Positions 1 to 10,690 of a stretch of 64,000 nucleotides of DNA are shown piece after piece. The stretch lies in the NCBI GenBank assembly GCA_032871835.1, contig CM065302.1:5827094-5891093 (forward strand), given 5' to 3'. The position numbers were made by a program, and so were the translations under genes. The notes beneath the pieces are model-generated. The model had not been told where the DNA came from and made no database searches. It saw nothing but the letters and a program-made list of their open reading frames with translations. The DNA comes from Dipteronia dyeriana (lineage: Eukaryota > Streptophyta > Magnoliopsida > Sapindales > Sapindaceae). Position 1 is the first letter of the stretch. The number at the start of each line of letters is the position of its first letter.

Positions 1-819
1 ACTAATTAAAACCAAATTCTAATTAACTAATAAATTATTAATGATTTTTAACAGTTAAAAATATAATCTATTAGTAAATAATCTAAGCTTTTGTAAACTA
101 TTTACTAAGGTCAGATTATTATGTTAGTGTTTACCAAGTTTTAACTATTAAAACCCTAACACTTTATTTGGATCATTTATTACTAGGTAATTAATCATAT
201 TAATCCTAATTATAATAAATGACCCTATTAATCTAACTTATTAAACTCTTTAATAACTAGATTAATATTAATGAGAATTACAAAGTTTTCTAACCATTAA
301 AAAACTAATCTCATTATTCATAACCATTTATGTATATTGCCCATTTTAATCACATTAAAAAAATACATAAAATATCAGGCTATGATGCATGTATGACATA
401 TCAAATATATTTGTGTAGGCACATCTAATCTAAATGACAAACCTATGCATGACAATGCTTTTATCATCACATAATATAAAGCATACATGAATTGACCGAG
501 TACTGTGGATTATTTAACCTAAAAAAAAAATTAGAATCTAAAATTATAAAAATACCCCCAAGACATTCCTTGGTCTTCTTATAATTTCCGAGTCTTCCAA
601 TCAGTAAAACAAATATATACAAAATAATAATAATAATAATAATAATACAACCCATAAACCCTAAATCTACAGTACCATATAATTAACGATCAATCATGTT
701 CTTATAAATTAAAAAAATATATATACATATAAAAACAACATACAGTCAATTTAAATCGTACCTATACAATCATACATATAAAAGCATCGAAAATAAATTC
801 CTGTTCCGAAAATAAAAAT
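1..819 (-). other. AT-rich internal DNA of a copia-type element
   Basis: This stretch lies just inside the primer-binding site and LTR at 820-2881, so it is the 5' untranslated/internal part of a minus-strand LTR element whose body extends beyond the window start. I see no coding sequence longer than about 60 codons and no gag motif. It contains short TAA/AAT repeats near 630-645 and several poly(A) runs. Assignment to the element rests only on its position next to the primer-binding site. Confidence 0.5.
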
Positions 820-832
820 GGCCCTGATACCA
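820..832 (-). other. Primer-binding site, tRNA-Met type
   Basis: The minus strand reads TGGTATCAGGGCC, one base away from the common plant retrotransposon primer site TGGTATCAGAGCC, which pairs with initiator tRNA-Met. It lies two bases from the LTR edge at 835, the expected place. It fixes the element's orientation as minus and shows that the LTR at 835-2881 is a 5' LTR. Confidence 0.85.
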
Positions 833-834
833 AT

Positions 835-2881
835 TGTTGGAACCCCGTTCACCGGTCATGCAGCGGAGGTAGGTATTAAAATTTTTAATACAGATCATAA
901 TCTGTATCTGGGACCAGTGAACTTGGGATTGTAATTATTTTTCGAAACTAATACATACAATATGTAAACATAGGAAATTGTAATCAATAAAATCAGAAGA
1001 ACATATCAACGTTTGGAGGATCCTTCACTTTACGTTATGCTCTTGTCTAAACCAATCTTACCAACGTTTGGAGGATCCTTCACTTTACGTTGTGCTCCTG
1101 TCTGAACCACTCGATCTTCCTCACTATCTCTTGGGACTGGTAACTACGTGTGGGCGCATCACGGTCTCAGGAATTTGAACGGAGGATTTAGGAAAAAACA
1201 CTTGAATAAACTCATTCTTCTTGATCAATCTGCAACACTTGCTTTGATCTTTTCATAGGCACGTATGCAATTGCTATTTTTACTTGTTCACACCAACAAA
1301 CTAAAAACTTTTTTTTTTTTTCGTTCATTTGTTTGTATCAGAGACATCTAAAAAAATAAAATAAAAAACTCTTTTTTTCTCAATCCATGCCTCACGCCTA
1401 ATCCATTTGCATCTCATGCAAACACCAATTAGTGCGTTGACTTTTGTCAGTCTTTTTCTCTTTTATCTTGTTTGATTCACGCCACCATTTTAATTGCATC
1501 ACCTTATGAATCTGATACTTGTGCATTTATACATATATACACTTGTTTATATCCTATACAAACACTTATATAAATATATGTATACACATCAATTTATATC
1601 CAATACAATCATTTATGTTATAATTGATATATATATATATATATATCTTTTAATTATCCTTTTCAAATATATCTAATATATTAAAAATGATAATAAGTAT
1701 TTTAAATTTGAATTTAACACCCTCCAATTAATAGTTAATTTATAATTCATAATTATCAATATAATTAAATAATCTAATTATTTAATTAATTTAACTATTA
1801 ACATTCATTAATTAAATAATCTTATTATTCAATTAATTTCAAATAAATACAATTAATTGGATAATCCAATTAATTAACCATGACCTTTGTTACCTAAATC
1901 GATCGGGCTAGTAAGGGGACCTAATGGACCCACAGTATTTTGAGATTGAATAATCATCGGAATCATTAATTAAACTCTTTAATTAATATTCCTTGATTAT
2001 TAACTCCGTTGTTATTCCACAAAAAACCCGAAGCTGCACTCTCTCAACTGTAGACGCTTTTATACAGACCGATACTATTCGGTGTCCATCGATAAAGCTA
2101 TTACATATGGTGTGATCCTCAACAATAGTTCATAATTAGAGTTGGGTTATAATGTCCGTTATACCCCTCTAATTACATATATCCTTTAAGTACTATTGAT
2201 TCTCTAATGGATAATAAATCATATTTCCTCACGGAATTAGGAGAGCGCTCATATTGTCCAAGCCCCGAAGCAACCCTTAAGGGATTTATCGTCTACTTCT
2301 CACAAGAAGGAGTGGATTCCACTATTGTGTTATAAACCTTCCCAGTCACAAGCCAAACCGCAATCCCAACATACGGAGCATATTGATCAGGAAATGCATC
2401 TGACCTAACCCATGGTATATCAAAGACCATGATCTAACCTGAAGGAGTCGATATGACACTCAGGATTAAGATCACCCACATATAGCCATCATTAGTTGAT
2501 ATATATGAATCTCATCGGTAAACGGATCTTGATGAGAGATTCATATAGATCATGACCCAGTCCTATATGATCACATCATACAAGGTGCCTTCATTCTCAT
2601 ATCTCATATGAATGATTCAAGATAGAATTATCAAACATTACGGAATGGACCGCAGCTATAGATTAACCACAAATAAAGTACCCAACTTTATTTGCTATCT
2701 ATGGATTCTTTATATTGCATGTCTATTACTGTATCCATCCGTATATGACACTCATATACACAGTTCGAGATTACATCTAGCAATCCAGGATGTTAATATG
2801 TGCACAAGTTTATAAAATAAATAACAACATGCCCTAGAAGTTTGCTTTATTATCTTCAACATATCTGAATAGACACCAACA
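835..2881 (-). mobile_element. 5' LTR of a Ty1/copia-type retrotransposon (about 2.05 kb)
   Basis: The LTR is bounded by TGTTGG at 835 and CCAACA ending at 2881, a perfect 6-bp inverted terminus. A tRNA-Met primer site abuts its left edge. An LTR of about 2 kb with a Met primer site fits long-LTR copia families, but no pol sequence is present to confirm the lineage. The interior is non-coding and contains a 55-bp tandem duplication at 1007-1116. The right edge interrupts an open frame in the flanking DNA (2882-3165). The target-site duplication cannot be tested because the 3' LTR lies outside the window. Confidence 0.75.
1007..1116. repeat. 55-bp tandem duplication inside the LTR
   Basis: Two adjacent copies begin CAACGTTTGGAGGATCC at 1007 and 1062. 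They differ at about six positions. The duplication arose within the LTR of the copia-type element. Confidence 0.85.
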
Positions 2882-3165
2882 GAAGTGGAACCAAAAGGGT
2901 TAGAAGAAGAAGGAATAAAACTGGAACGAGCCATTGAATAATCTACATTTAAAGCGATGGGTTGGATTGATGGAAAATGACCCCAAAGAATAGATTCAAG
3001 CTTAGCAATATTCTCGTTATCACCAGCATCGATGGCATGTATGAGAAGTTCAAAATATCTATAGCGAAGAGTTGGGTCTATACCTGGAGTACAAGCGGGT
3101 GCAGCGGAGACACAAGTTTAGGAGCAAAGAAAAGCAAGAATTTGAAGGAGGCCAAAAGCTAGGGA
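2882..3165 (-). pseudogene. Unrecognised gene fragment cut by the copia LTR
   Basis: On the minus strand an open frame of about 75 codons runs from near 3100 to 2882. It includes the segments DPTLRYRYFELLIHAIDAG and PSIQPIALNVDYSM, followed by a Ser/Pro-rich stretch (SSFIPSSSNPF). The LTR starts directly after it, so insertion truncated the frame. Upstream in the same frame is a TAA, so a frameshift or intron is needed to extend it. The composition looks like real protein rather than random AT-rich DNA, but I do not recognise the family. It could be a gag-like or pararetroviral protein or a host gene fragment. Confidence 0.4.
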
Positions 3166-3501
3166 TTTTTGTAAATGAGCACTATGAAGTCATGAGGGAA
3201 AAATGAAAAGTCATTGAACTATATATAGGAACAGATGACGTCATAAGACCACGTTCATGTCACTAGGCACGAATGGGGTTAGGTGCACATGAAGCGAAAA
3301 GCACGCGTCGTTTGAAATTTGAAAAGAGTGGCTAAATGATTACGGCAGCCGAAACGAACGTGATTGTAACCAAGGTTCAGCCGTAAAGCATTAAATGCCC
3401 ATTTATGAACACCACAACAAAATAATAGCAATAAATTAAACATACTTCACCGAGTGGGTTCCAGTTAGAACGAGATGCTCGATCTCGTATGTTTAAAAGG
3501 G
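3166..3501. other. Non-coding DNA upstream of the LTR
   Basis: Apart from the promoter-like motifs at 3195-3260 I see no gene here. The last bases before the LTR at 3502 read AAAAGGG, which would suit a polypurine tract and suggests that this LTR is a 3' LTR on the plus strand. Confidence 0.4.
3195..3260 (-). promoter_or_regulatory. Promoter-like region: TGACGTCA plus TATA box
   Basis: On the minus strand the palindrome TGACGTCA (3236-3243) lies about 7 bases upstream of CCTATATATAG (3219-3229), followed by a leader running into the fragment at 2882-3165. TGACG-type (as-1/bZIP) sites close to a TATA box are typical of plant stress promoters and of plant pararetrovirus promoters. Spacing and orientation fit transcription of the minus-strand fragment. 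This is inferred from motifs alone. Confidence 0.4.
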
Positions 3502-4803
3502 TGTTGTTATTGCAAAATCTGGATGATGCAACACGTCAGCAAAAGACTAAGGTCGGGGGTGCCACGTCACTAGAAGACAATCAGATTAAGTCAACCCAAG
3601 CAGGTCGAAGAAGACCCGAACAGTTTCCCTGACTAAGATAATGCAGAATTGTTATCTATTCAGAAAGTTGTGGCCTTGTGTGCTCTTTCAAGAAGCTTGG
3701 TGGATGTTGATATAGAAATCGTTTCTGATTCTAAAGTTGTTGTGTCTTGGATCAATGGGAGAGGAGTGGGCAACTGGAATAATGTCAACGTTATCTATGA
3801 CATTCATAATTGGTTGTTGAAGCATGGCAATACTTGGATTATTTTTAACTCAAGAGGGGGACATTCATAGTAATTCGTTTGCGGATTCTCTAGCAAAACA
3901 TGGCTCTATAAAGGAGGGGGACATTGTGGTTTGGAACATCTTGTGATTCTGGTGTCATCCTTGTTTTTCCCTCTGTTTTGGGTCGGTGGCTCTAGTTTTT
4001 TCTTGTATTCCCTGGTGGGTTGGCTGTTTTGTTATGTTTTTTCCTGTGGTGGCGCTGTTTTTTGGTTTATTTGTTCTATTGCCTCCTGTTTTCTTCTTGC
4101 CTCTGTATTAGGCATGTTATATAAAATTGGTTGTTCATAAAAAAAGATAACGAAGATGATCGGGTAAGTGAACCCGATCGGGACGTCAAGATGGTCGGGG
4201 CTAGGGTTGGGTAGAATCACTGATTAGGTGGAAACAAGAATGGTCGAGGTGATAAACGATCGGATGCGTGACACATGGACAACACCAGATTTGATGGAAT
4301 CACAACTCAAACACGCTGAAAAAGTGTCTGATTCTAACAAGGCTTCTGGAAGCACACTCTGATAAGGAAACAAACTTCCTTCTAGATATCAAAATCCATA
4401 TCAGGAAAAAGACCTGATACAATAGAAAGACAGTCAACGAAAAATAAGGAAGAGGGATAACAAGACTCCAGTAAGTTAGAGTTTTGTTTAATTACGGGAA
4501 CTTTCCTTACTTGTACACCAATAATTGAGGTTCTATGCATATATAAATAGACCCTAACAACACCCATAAAAGGGTAACACGATTCGACTAGCAAGAGCAC
4601 GAGAGAGGTTGAGTGTGTAATCTTCTTTTGACATAATGAATTCTTGTTGTCGCTATTGGAAACCGTGGACGTTTCCCCACATTGGGGTTTTACCACGTAA
4701 ATCTCTGCATCTTATTTACTTTCCGTTTTCTTTTCATTTGCAACTGTTTTTTGTTCTGTATTAATTATGTGACGGGAGATTAATCCAGAAATCACAGTCA
4801 ACA
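3502..4803 (+). mobile_element. LTR of a Ty3/gypsy-like element, split by a LINE fragment
   Basis: The LTR runs from TGTTGTTATT at 3502 to ATCACAGTCAACA ending at 4803 and is about 790 bp once the LINE at 3642-4143 is removed. A TATA box (TATATAAATA, 4540-4549) lies in the second half. Its 3' part (GGGGTTTTACCACGTAA and ATCCAGAAATCA) resembles the solo LTR at 48996-49878, which suggests the same lineage. AAAAGGG precedes it and could be a polypurine tract. No primer site follows it, and flanking 5-mers do not match, so it is a 3' LTR or a rearranged solo LTR. It is in the opposite orientation to the Tat-type element beginning at 13876. Confidence 0.65.
3642..4143 (+). pseudogene. 5'-truncated LINE: RNase H tail and 3' UTR
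   Basis: The frame from 3641 reads AELLSIQKVVALCALSRSL, followed by VSDSKVVVSWINGRGVGNW and (G)GHS-stop-NSFADSLAKHGS. These match the C-terminal part of the RNase H domain of plant L1-like LINEs. A TAG at 3868-3870 breaks the H..N.ADxLA block. A T-rich 3' UTR and an A-run (about 4138-4145) follow, typical of LINE ends. AAGATAA occurs on both sides (3635-3641 and 4144-4150), and removing the insert restores a continuous LTR. This is therefore a 5'-truncated retroposed copy inside the LTR. Confidence 0.75.
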
Positions 4804-5348
4804 GAAAGAAAAACACATTACCAGACGTTTCTTCATTAATATATTTGCGGATATTTGTAGATCCAACGTCTTTCAATCGATTTATTCCAATGACTTTCTC
4901 TAGGGTTAGTAAAATGTACACAACTTTCTTTTTTTTTATAAGATTTTCCTTTCGTGAAACGATAGGAAATAGATAAAATACATGTTTTCTTGTGAGTTCT
5001 TAATTTATGCTTTATAATTCCTGGAACTTCTACAACGTTGAATCTTTTTGTATTATGTGTTGTGAGTTTTAGATTGTTTTTTCTCGTTATACTGTAAATA
5101 TGTGCTTGGTTCTCATGGTAGCTGCTCGACCTAGGACAGTTGAAACTTTGCAAGTTTCAGAGATTAATTGACTTTTCCTTTGAAGAAAGCGCTAGGTTTT
5201 GATTCTAAAACCCTAGGCTATGATTATAGCATTTCATTATGTCTGACTTTTGCATTTTCTTTTGCATGTTGACTTCCCCTTTTTTGGAGACATTATATCG
5301 AGCGACCATACAATTTCAGATCATTTTGATTAGACCCTGAGTGATGAG
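4804..5348. other. Non-coding DNA left of the accessory gene
   Basis: This should contain the 3' LTR of the minus-strand Tat-type element if it were complete, but I find nothing matching the 13256-13876 LTR. A CCCCTTTTTT block at about 5277-5286 would read as a polypurine tract on the minus strand. No gene is seen. Confidence 0.4.
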
Positions 5349-7430
5349 ATGGAAATCAACTCTGGTGCTGTGGATGTCGAGCGGCAAGTCAACGTTGTCA
5401 GCCCCATGAATGTTAATATTGATAGAGTTGGTATGCTGGGACAAGGTGTCGTGCGTGTTGTCACTCAGTCGGTCGAGCATCCAGGACATAGAGATGATAT
5501 AGAACCATCCACATCAGGTCGATCACTGGGTATTTTATCTGATAGTCCAGCAAGTGTACTTATAGATGTCGACTTGGCTAGCATTCAAACTATTTACGGG
5601 ATTCCGGATTCAGTAGAACTGCGTGTACCAAAAAAGAATAAACGGGTAGATTGGGACATACCCGGCTGGACGTGCTAGTATGAATACGTCATTCGTTTAG
5701 GTTTTAGATTTCCAGTTCCCTCTTTGGTTCGACAAATGTTTTTGTAGTACGATATCGCACATGACCAACTGATGCCAAATAGTTGGAGAATACGTTTGAG
5801 TCTGACTGTTTTGCAGGAGACGCATGTAATTAAGTTTGGATTAGGACGCCTCTTGCATAATTACTACTTGAAAGAGCATGTGTCCGATAAAGGTCGTTAT
5901 ATGCTGATTCTTAGATCTAAGGATCATCAGCTTATATGTGATACTACGATAAATGATTATCATTGGAAGGATACTTACTTTTTTGCTAAAGATCCTCTGA
6001 CCGACGGTTCTGAGGGGAGCTCACGTTATATCTATCGACGCATATGGAACCGATATGGTGAGTGTCGAGTGTTCATTCAGAATCTATGCTTTTTAACTGT
6101 TAACTTAGGCATTAACTTGTCCGATTGTCTTTATGTAGAGATTATAAGTAAAGAAAATAAATTATCGTGCGACGAAGCACCTGAGAGAACAAAAAGTGTG
6201 TTAGTTATCCCTGCAGAGGATAGGAGTTGGAGAGTACTACTTACATAAGGTAAACTTAGGCCTAGCAGCTTATGGTGATGATCGACATTGAATAGATCGT
6301 GAGCGCCGTATCCTCATATGAAGGATTTCACTTCATATGTTTGCACTATGAGAAGTCTTGAGATTCTTGAATGTGATATGAAATATTTGTCACCAATATC
6401 TGACGTTGAACGTCTTTTTGCAATGCTTTCGATGGCGAGTGCCAAAATAAACGTGCCTGACACGGTTGACGCTTTGAAGCAATATAAGGAGTGTATCAGC
6501 AAGAAGAGAGCAGAAGAAACGAAGAAGAGAAAGGCAATCGAGAAGTCGACCGAGAATTCGTTTGATGTACAAGAGCATGTCTATCTTTCTTCCCCAAAAG
6601 CAAGTCCACTGAAGAAGAGGAAAAAGATGGATTTTATCGACGGTGGGGAAAATGTAGACTCAAACCCAAATGGGAAGTCGATTTCTACTGTTCCAATACC
6701 TGAACCGACAATCATGCCTTTTCCAACTGGTTTGTCATCATTCAAGGAGCTGATAAGCTTCCTTCAGAATTCAAACGACTTTTGACTGTCCGCTGATGAT
6801 GAATTTTTAAATGGCAAAAAGACGGAGGAGGTATTCGAGGCGGGGATTTTGTCGACATTTCGGGTAAGTGTTAACTTTCCAGTTTTCTTGGATCATTTGA
6901 ATATTTATGAATGCATCTATTTTGTAGGAATTACAGACACAATTGCATCTACGCGACAGGTACAAGGTGGTCAATGATAGATATACAAAACTCTGAAAAC
7001 TTAACAACACCAACAAGGCAAACAACGCCAGACTTGATCAAGTAGTAAAAGAGTTGGAGGAGAAAAACTCGGCTTTGAAAGGTAAGCTGAAAGGTTTACA
7101 GGTGGAGATCGATCGACATCACGATGATTCGACAAAGTCGAAGGAAGTTATTGCAAATCAGGACCTAGTTATCACCGATTTGAAAGAACAGATTCTATCG
7201 ATCGCCATTAAAGCTATCTGTAAAGCTAGGGCCGAGCTCTTCAAGCAATACTTGTGCGGTAATCATGCCAAATGGGATTCAGCTGAAACGTAGACGGCGA
7301 TCGATAATTATGAAGAAATGAACGTTTGCAAAAAGAATGATCTTCTGTCGTGAATGAAGTTGTTGATGAAGAAGCTGTTGATGAAGAAGTGACTCCATTT
7401 ATGGTTATTATTAATGAAATTGATGTTTAA
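5349..7430 (+). pseudogene. Antisense accessory gene of a Tat-type retrotransposon (gypsy-type transposon protein, PF04195-like)
   Basis: One frame from ATG 5349 to 6248 has two in-frame TAG codons (about 5677 and 5744). It includes YEYVIRLGFRFPVPSLVRQM, QLMPNSWRIRLS, LLHNYYLKEHVSDKGRY and WKDTYFFAKDPL, the signature of the domain long annotated as a putative gypsy-type transposon protein. A GTGAGT donor at about 6058 and an AG near 6138 suggest an intron. A second block (6318-6785) is Lys/Arg-rich with KKRKKM-like basic clusters. A third (7050-7293) is a charged coiled coil (EKNSALKGKLKGLQVEIDRH). In Tat-lineage elements such a gene sits between pol and the 3' LTR in the opposite orientation to gag-pol, as here. 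Its function is unknown, and this copy is dead. Confidence 0.75.
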
Positions 7431-7515
7431 ACTTGTCTTTGTAATGTTTAAAGATTTTTTAGACGGTCTTGGTCAACTCGACCACGGTTTGACCTTTGAC
7501 GGTATCTTTTGTATG

Positions 7516-7565
<50 letters not shown>

Positions 7566-7769
7566 AATGATCACGTGTTATGATTATGGGAAAAGTTCAA
7601 CCACCATAGGATCCGTAGTTTTTGCTTAAATCATATGAGACAAGCCTGTAAACTTGTGCACAAACGTGAGTCGATCGATAATATACTCGTATTACGACTT
7701 GTAGACATGCGTAATTCAGTTGAAGCAATTTTTAAAATAATATTGCAGCTCATGTAAATGAGTTTTCTG
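7431..7769. other. Non-coding, with an (AT)n microsatellite
   Basis: Positions 7519-7562 are an uninterrupted AT dinucleotide array of about 22 units. The rest is AT-rich DNA between the accessory gene and the 47-bp repeats, and I see no gene in it. Confidence 0.8.
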
Positions 7770-8036
7770 GGTCGACACGACTATTAGTATATTGAAATTC
7801 CTGTGTATGGGTTAAATTAAAATTCAAGCACATGCACTTTGGGTCGACACGACCATTAGTACATTCGCGTACAAGCATTTTTTGCATCGACAGGACAATA
7901 AATATATTAAAATTCAAATACATGCATTTTTGGTCAACCTGACCGTAAATATATTGTAATTTGCATACATTCATCTCGGGTCGACACAACCGTAAATATA
8001 TTGTAATTTGCGTACATAAGTCTTGGATCGACGTTG
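7770..8036. repeat. Degenerate 47-bp tandem repeats in the element's 3' region
   Basis: About five units begin at GGTCGACACGAC-like motifs (near 7772, 7842, 7886, 7932, 7980 and a partial at 8027). The clearest unit reads GTCGACACAACCGTAAATA, then TATTGTAATTTGCGTACAT. The first unit is longer, about 70 bp. Tandem repeats in the region between pol and the 3' LTR are a known habit of Tat/Ogre-type elements, where they can seed satellite DNA. Confidence 0.75.
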
Positions 8037-8089
8037 CTCCAGTGCTATTCCCCCACTTCCTATGTACGATGTCGAGTGAGGATATTAGA

Positions 8090-8454
8090 AGTTGATTACA
8101 GTTCCACACTTCGTCGATAGGATGATGTCGTCTGATACCTATCGTCTGAGTATACTGGATGCTGCTCACCATCTTCTTTTCTAATTAGTACGTTACTTAC
8201 GGCTGTATTGGATACCGCCAGATATAAAAGCAACACCTCACCGTTCTTCAGTTTCGACAATAGCGAGGGTGACGTCTAGTACTTTTTTCAATCCTGTAGC
8301 GTTTTTTTTGCAATCGTTGTCCCATTCAAATGCCTTGTTCTTTCTCAAGGTGTTGAAGAAATGGTGACAACTTTCAGACGACTTCAAGATGAATCGGTTT
8401 ACAGCCGCTACCCTGCCTGTGTGCTTTTGCACATCCTTGATACATCTAGGCGAC
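8090..8454 (-). pseudogene. Start of gypsy RNase H domain, truncated
   Basis: The minus strand encodes DVQKHTGRVAAVNRFILKSS, NKAFEWDNDCKK and then LLLYLAVSNTAVSNVLIRKE with DGEQHPVY. These are the connection and N-terminal RNase H blocks of Tat-type pol. After HPVY (about 8140) similarity stops and the sequence runs into non-pol DNA, so the rest of RNase H and integrase have been deleted. A frameshift is needed near 8250-8280. Confidence 0.75.
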
Positions 8455-9260
8455 TTAATCCTTTGTATAGACCAGATCTGATCCGAATTGGCTTTGACAT
8501 CTCTCTAGGTGACCAAGAAACCTAAAAACTTTCCTGAAGACACCAAAAGAATATTTGTTGGGATTTAGTTTCATACCATATTTGTCGAGGACATCGAACG
8601 ATTGTTTCAAGTGCTCGATGTGTTGTTGTACGACCAAGGATTTGACCAGCATGTCGTCGATGTAAACCTCCATTATCGAGCCAAGCATTTTAGCGAACAT
8701 TTTGTTTACAAGTCTTTGGTAGGTCTCCTCTTCATTTTTCAAACCAAAAGGCATTACTTTTTAGCAAAAAGTACCTCGCTCTGTGCAAAAGCTGTTTTCT
8801 CCTGATCGTCAAGATGCATCAAGATCTGGTTGTAGCCTGAATATGTATCCATGAAGCTGAGTAGTTCGTGTCCTGCTGTTGCGTCGACTAGCATGTTGAT
8901 ATGGGGAAGCGGGAATGAATCTTTGGGACACGCTTTGTTGAGATTTGTAAAGTCGATGCAAACACGTCACTTCCCGTTCATTTTTCTCACGACTATAATA
9001 TTTGCCAGCCAATCGGGATATTTCATTTCTTTGACTGACCCGATATCAAGTAACTTCTGGATCTCTTCATTGATTACTTTGTTCCTTTCTGGAGTGAATT
9101 TCCTTTGTTTTTGCTTCACGGGTAGATGATTCGGGTTTACCTGCAACCGATGAACTATTACCCCAGAGTCGATAAATTCCTCATTGAGTTCCTCCACCTT
9201 CAGCTTGTTTATGGTCGACTCTACTTTTGACTCCTATAATTGCTATAATTCTTCTTTCTT
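8455..9260 (-). pseudogene. Ty3/gypsy reverse transcriptase, broken
   Basis: The minus strand gives KFTPERNKVINEEIQKLLDI, KYPDWLANIIVVRKMNGK, then VCIDFTNLNKACPKDSFPLP, INMLVDATAGHELLSFMDTY and SGYNQILM. MPFGLKNEEETYQRLVNKMF and the catalytic YIDD (about 8656-8667) follow. All main RT blocks are present. The Trp after MNGK is a stop codon (TGA, about 8970), and TAA replaces a codon just before VMPFGL (about 8761). It copied RNA into cDNA when active and cannot be translated now. Block wording fits the Tat lineage. Confidence 0.85.
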
Positions 9261-9327
9261 TTTTCTTCATGGCATTCTGGTAGTATTCAGTGGTTGCCCT
9301 TTGTTCCCCTTTTATTTCTCATACTCA

Positions 9328-9650
9328 TCATTTGGTCGAGAATTTTATCATTTGATGGTAGGTCGACGGGATTGCTTTCATCTCGTGTATCCAAAGCCTG
9401 CCCAAGATTACATTGAGCAGAGATTGACAGTCGAGCACCAGGAATTTGATGTAGAGGTTCACTTCTTCGGTATAAACTGGTGGTACGATCTCACCTAGGG
9501 TGCTTTTCTGTTCCCCACTAAACTCTATCAACATTGTTGTTCGTTGGCTGAGTTTGGACTCGTCAACCTGCGTTTCTCTGAGAGCATTGTTAAACAGAAT
9601 GTTACATGTAACATATGTCGTGTGTGCCTCTTTGCAACAGAATAACTCAC
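9328..9650 (-). pseudogene. Gypsy aspartic protease remnant lacking its active site
   Basis: The minus strand encodes LFNNALRETQVDESKLSQRT, then EFSGEQKSTLGEIVPPVYTE and LLNVILGRLWIHEMKAIPST with YHQMIKFST. This is the C-terminal two thirds of a retropepsin, with the ILGR flap-side motif. The preceding VDTGSS-type catalytic block is absent. The frame goes from a HVTF-like strand directly into LFNNAL, with frameshifts nearby, so an internal deletion removed the catalytic Asp. Confidence 0.7.
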
Positions 9651-10213
9651 ACTGCTAACTTCTGAACCTCCCGGGATGTAGTTGATTACTCTATCTTGTC
9701 GAGGGTGTCCAAAGGGACTACTCACTTTGGTTTGCTTCTTGTCGTTGTGTTGTTCGAATGTCTGTTTTTCCTTGTTTGTTATGAATTCTTGTAGATATCC
9801 CTGCTTGAGGAGTTCTGTGACTTCAAGTTTGAGGGTGACATAATCCTCTATTCGATGGTCATGATCCCTTTGAAACTCGTACCGTAATCTTGTATCTCGA
9901 TGCTCTAGAGGGGCACTCGTTTTGCGTGGCCACTTTACCGTCCTACCCATTTCTCTCATTAATGCTACAAGGTCAATTAATTCGATATTGAGGTTATATT
10001 TTGGAACATGGACTTGCTGTCTACCTACTCTTGAGTAATCTCCCTCGTATGGTCGTCTATCATTCGAACTTTCTTACCAATGCTATGAGTTGCGCCTACC
10101 ATTTGTCGGGGTAAGGTTCTGACCTCATGTCGCTTGATCTTCTGTCTACCTGGTCATTCTCTTGTTTGTATGGTTGTTGATCTTCCTTACAAAATTAGCC
10201 TCATCTTCCTCTG
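9528..10213 (-). pseudogene. Gag-protease linker of the Tat-like element
   Basis: The part at 9528-9959 contains RYEFQRDHDHRIEDYVTLKL, EVTELLKQGYLQEFI and DRVINYIPGG. These are typical blocks of the Tat gag C-terminus (the D-H-x-H...C/Y..LK..IE.LI..GYL..F motif). The Cys of the usual EDC is Tyr here. The remainder up to 10213 is frameshifted gag sequence. It joins the gag segment at 10214-10690. Confidence 0.7.
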
Positions 10214-10690
10214 ATTTGATTTGAGCCCACACCTTTGCCAATACGTCTTTTATTGTTCTGCATGGATATTTAGTGAGCTCTTTCTATAAGTCGGAATCAA
10301 ACCTGAGGCCTTTCCTAAAGGCATAGATAATGATCGCCTCGTTACAATACAAATATGTACTTTTTCTCTGTTGAAGCGGGTGACATACTTCCTCAAGTTT
10401 TCGTCATGTCTCTGTGTTATCGTATATAGGTCATTTGACTACTTTTCCAATTTTTGACTGCTCTTAAATTGCTCCACAAATGTATCTGTAAGCTGTGTAA
10501 AAGATGCAATCGAATTGTTATGTAAATTTGTATACCACTGTAAAGCTGAGCAGTTAAAACTAGATCCAAACTCTTTGTACATGCACTCTTAAGTCACGTG
10601 GGATTGCCTCTGTGAACATTCTTTGTTTGTATTGAGCAATGTGGTCATCCAGATCCGTCGTACCTTTGTACTGTTTCATATTCGGGAAAT
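10214..10690 (-). pseudogene. Gag segment, first copy of a 477-bp duplication
   Basis: This matches 12091-12570 with roughly 40-45 differences by eye, starting at TTGATTTGAGCCC in both. It encodes the middle of the Retrotransposon_gag domain. The copy is contiguous with pol on its left and stops at GGGAAAT against the MULE. It carries more frame damage than the right-hand copy. Confidence 0.85.

Noticed and set aside
3502..4803. Idea that this LTR is the missing 3' LTR of the Tat-like element at 5349-13876
   Set aside because: Its TATA box and apparent polypurine tract put it on the plus strand, and its sequence does not match the 13256-13876 LTR.
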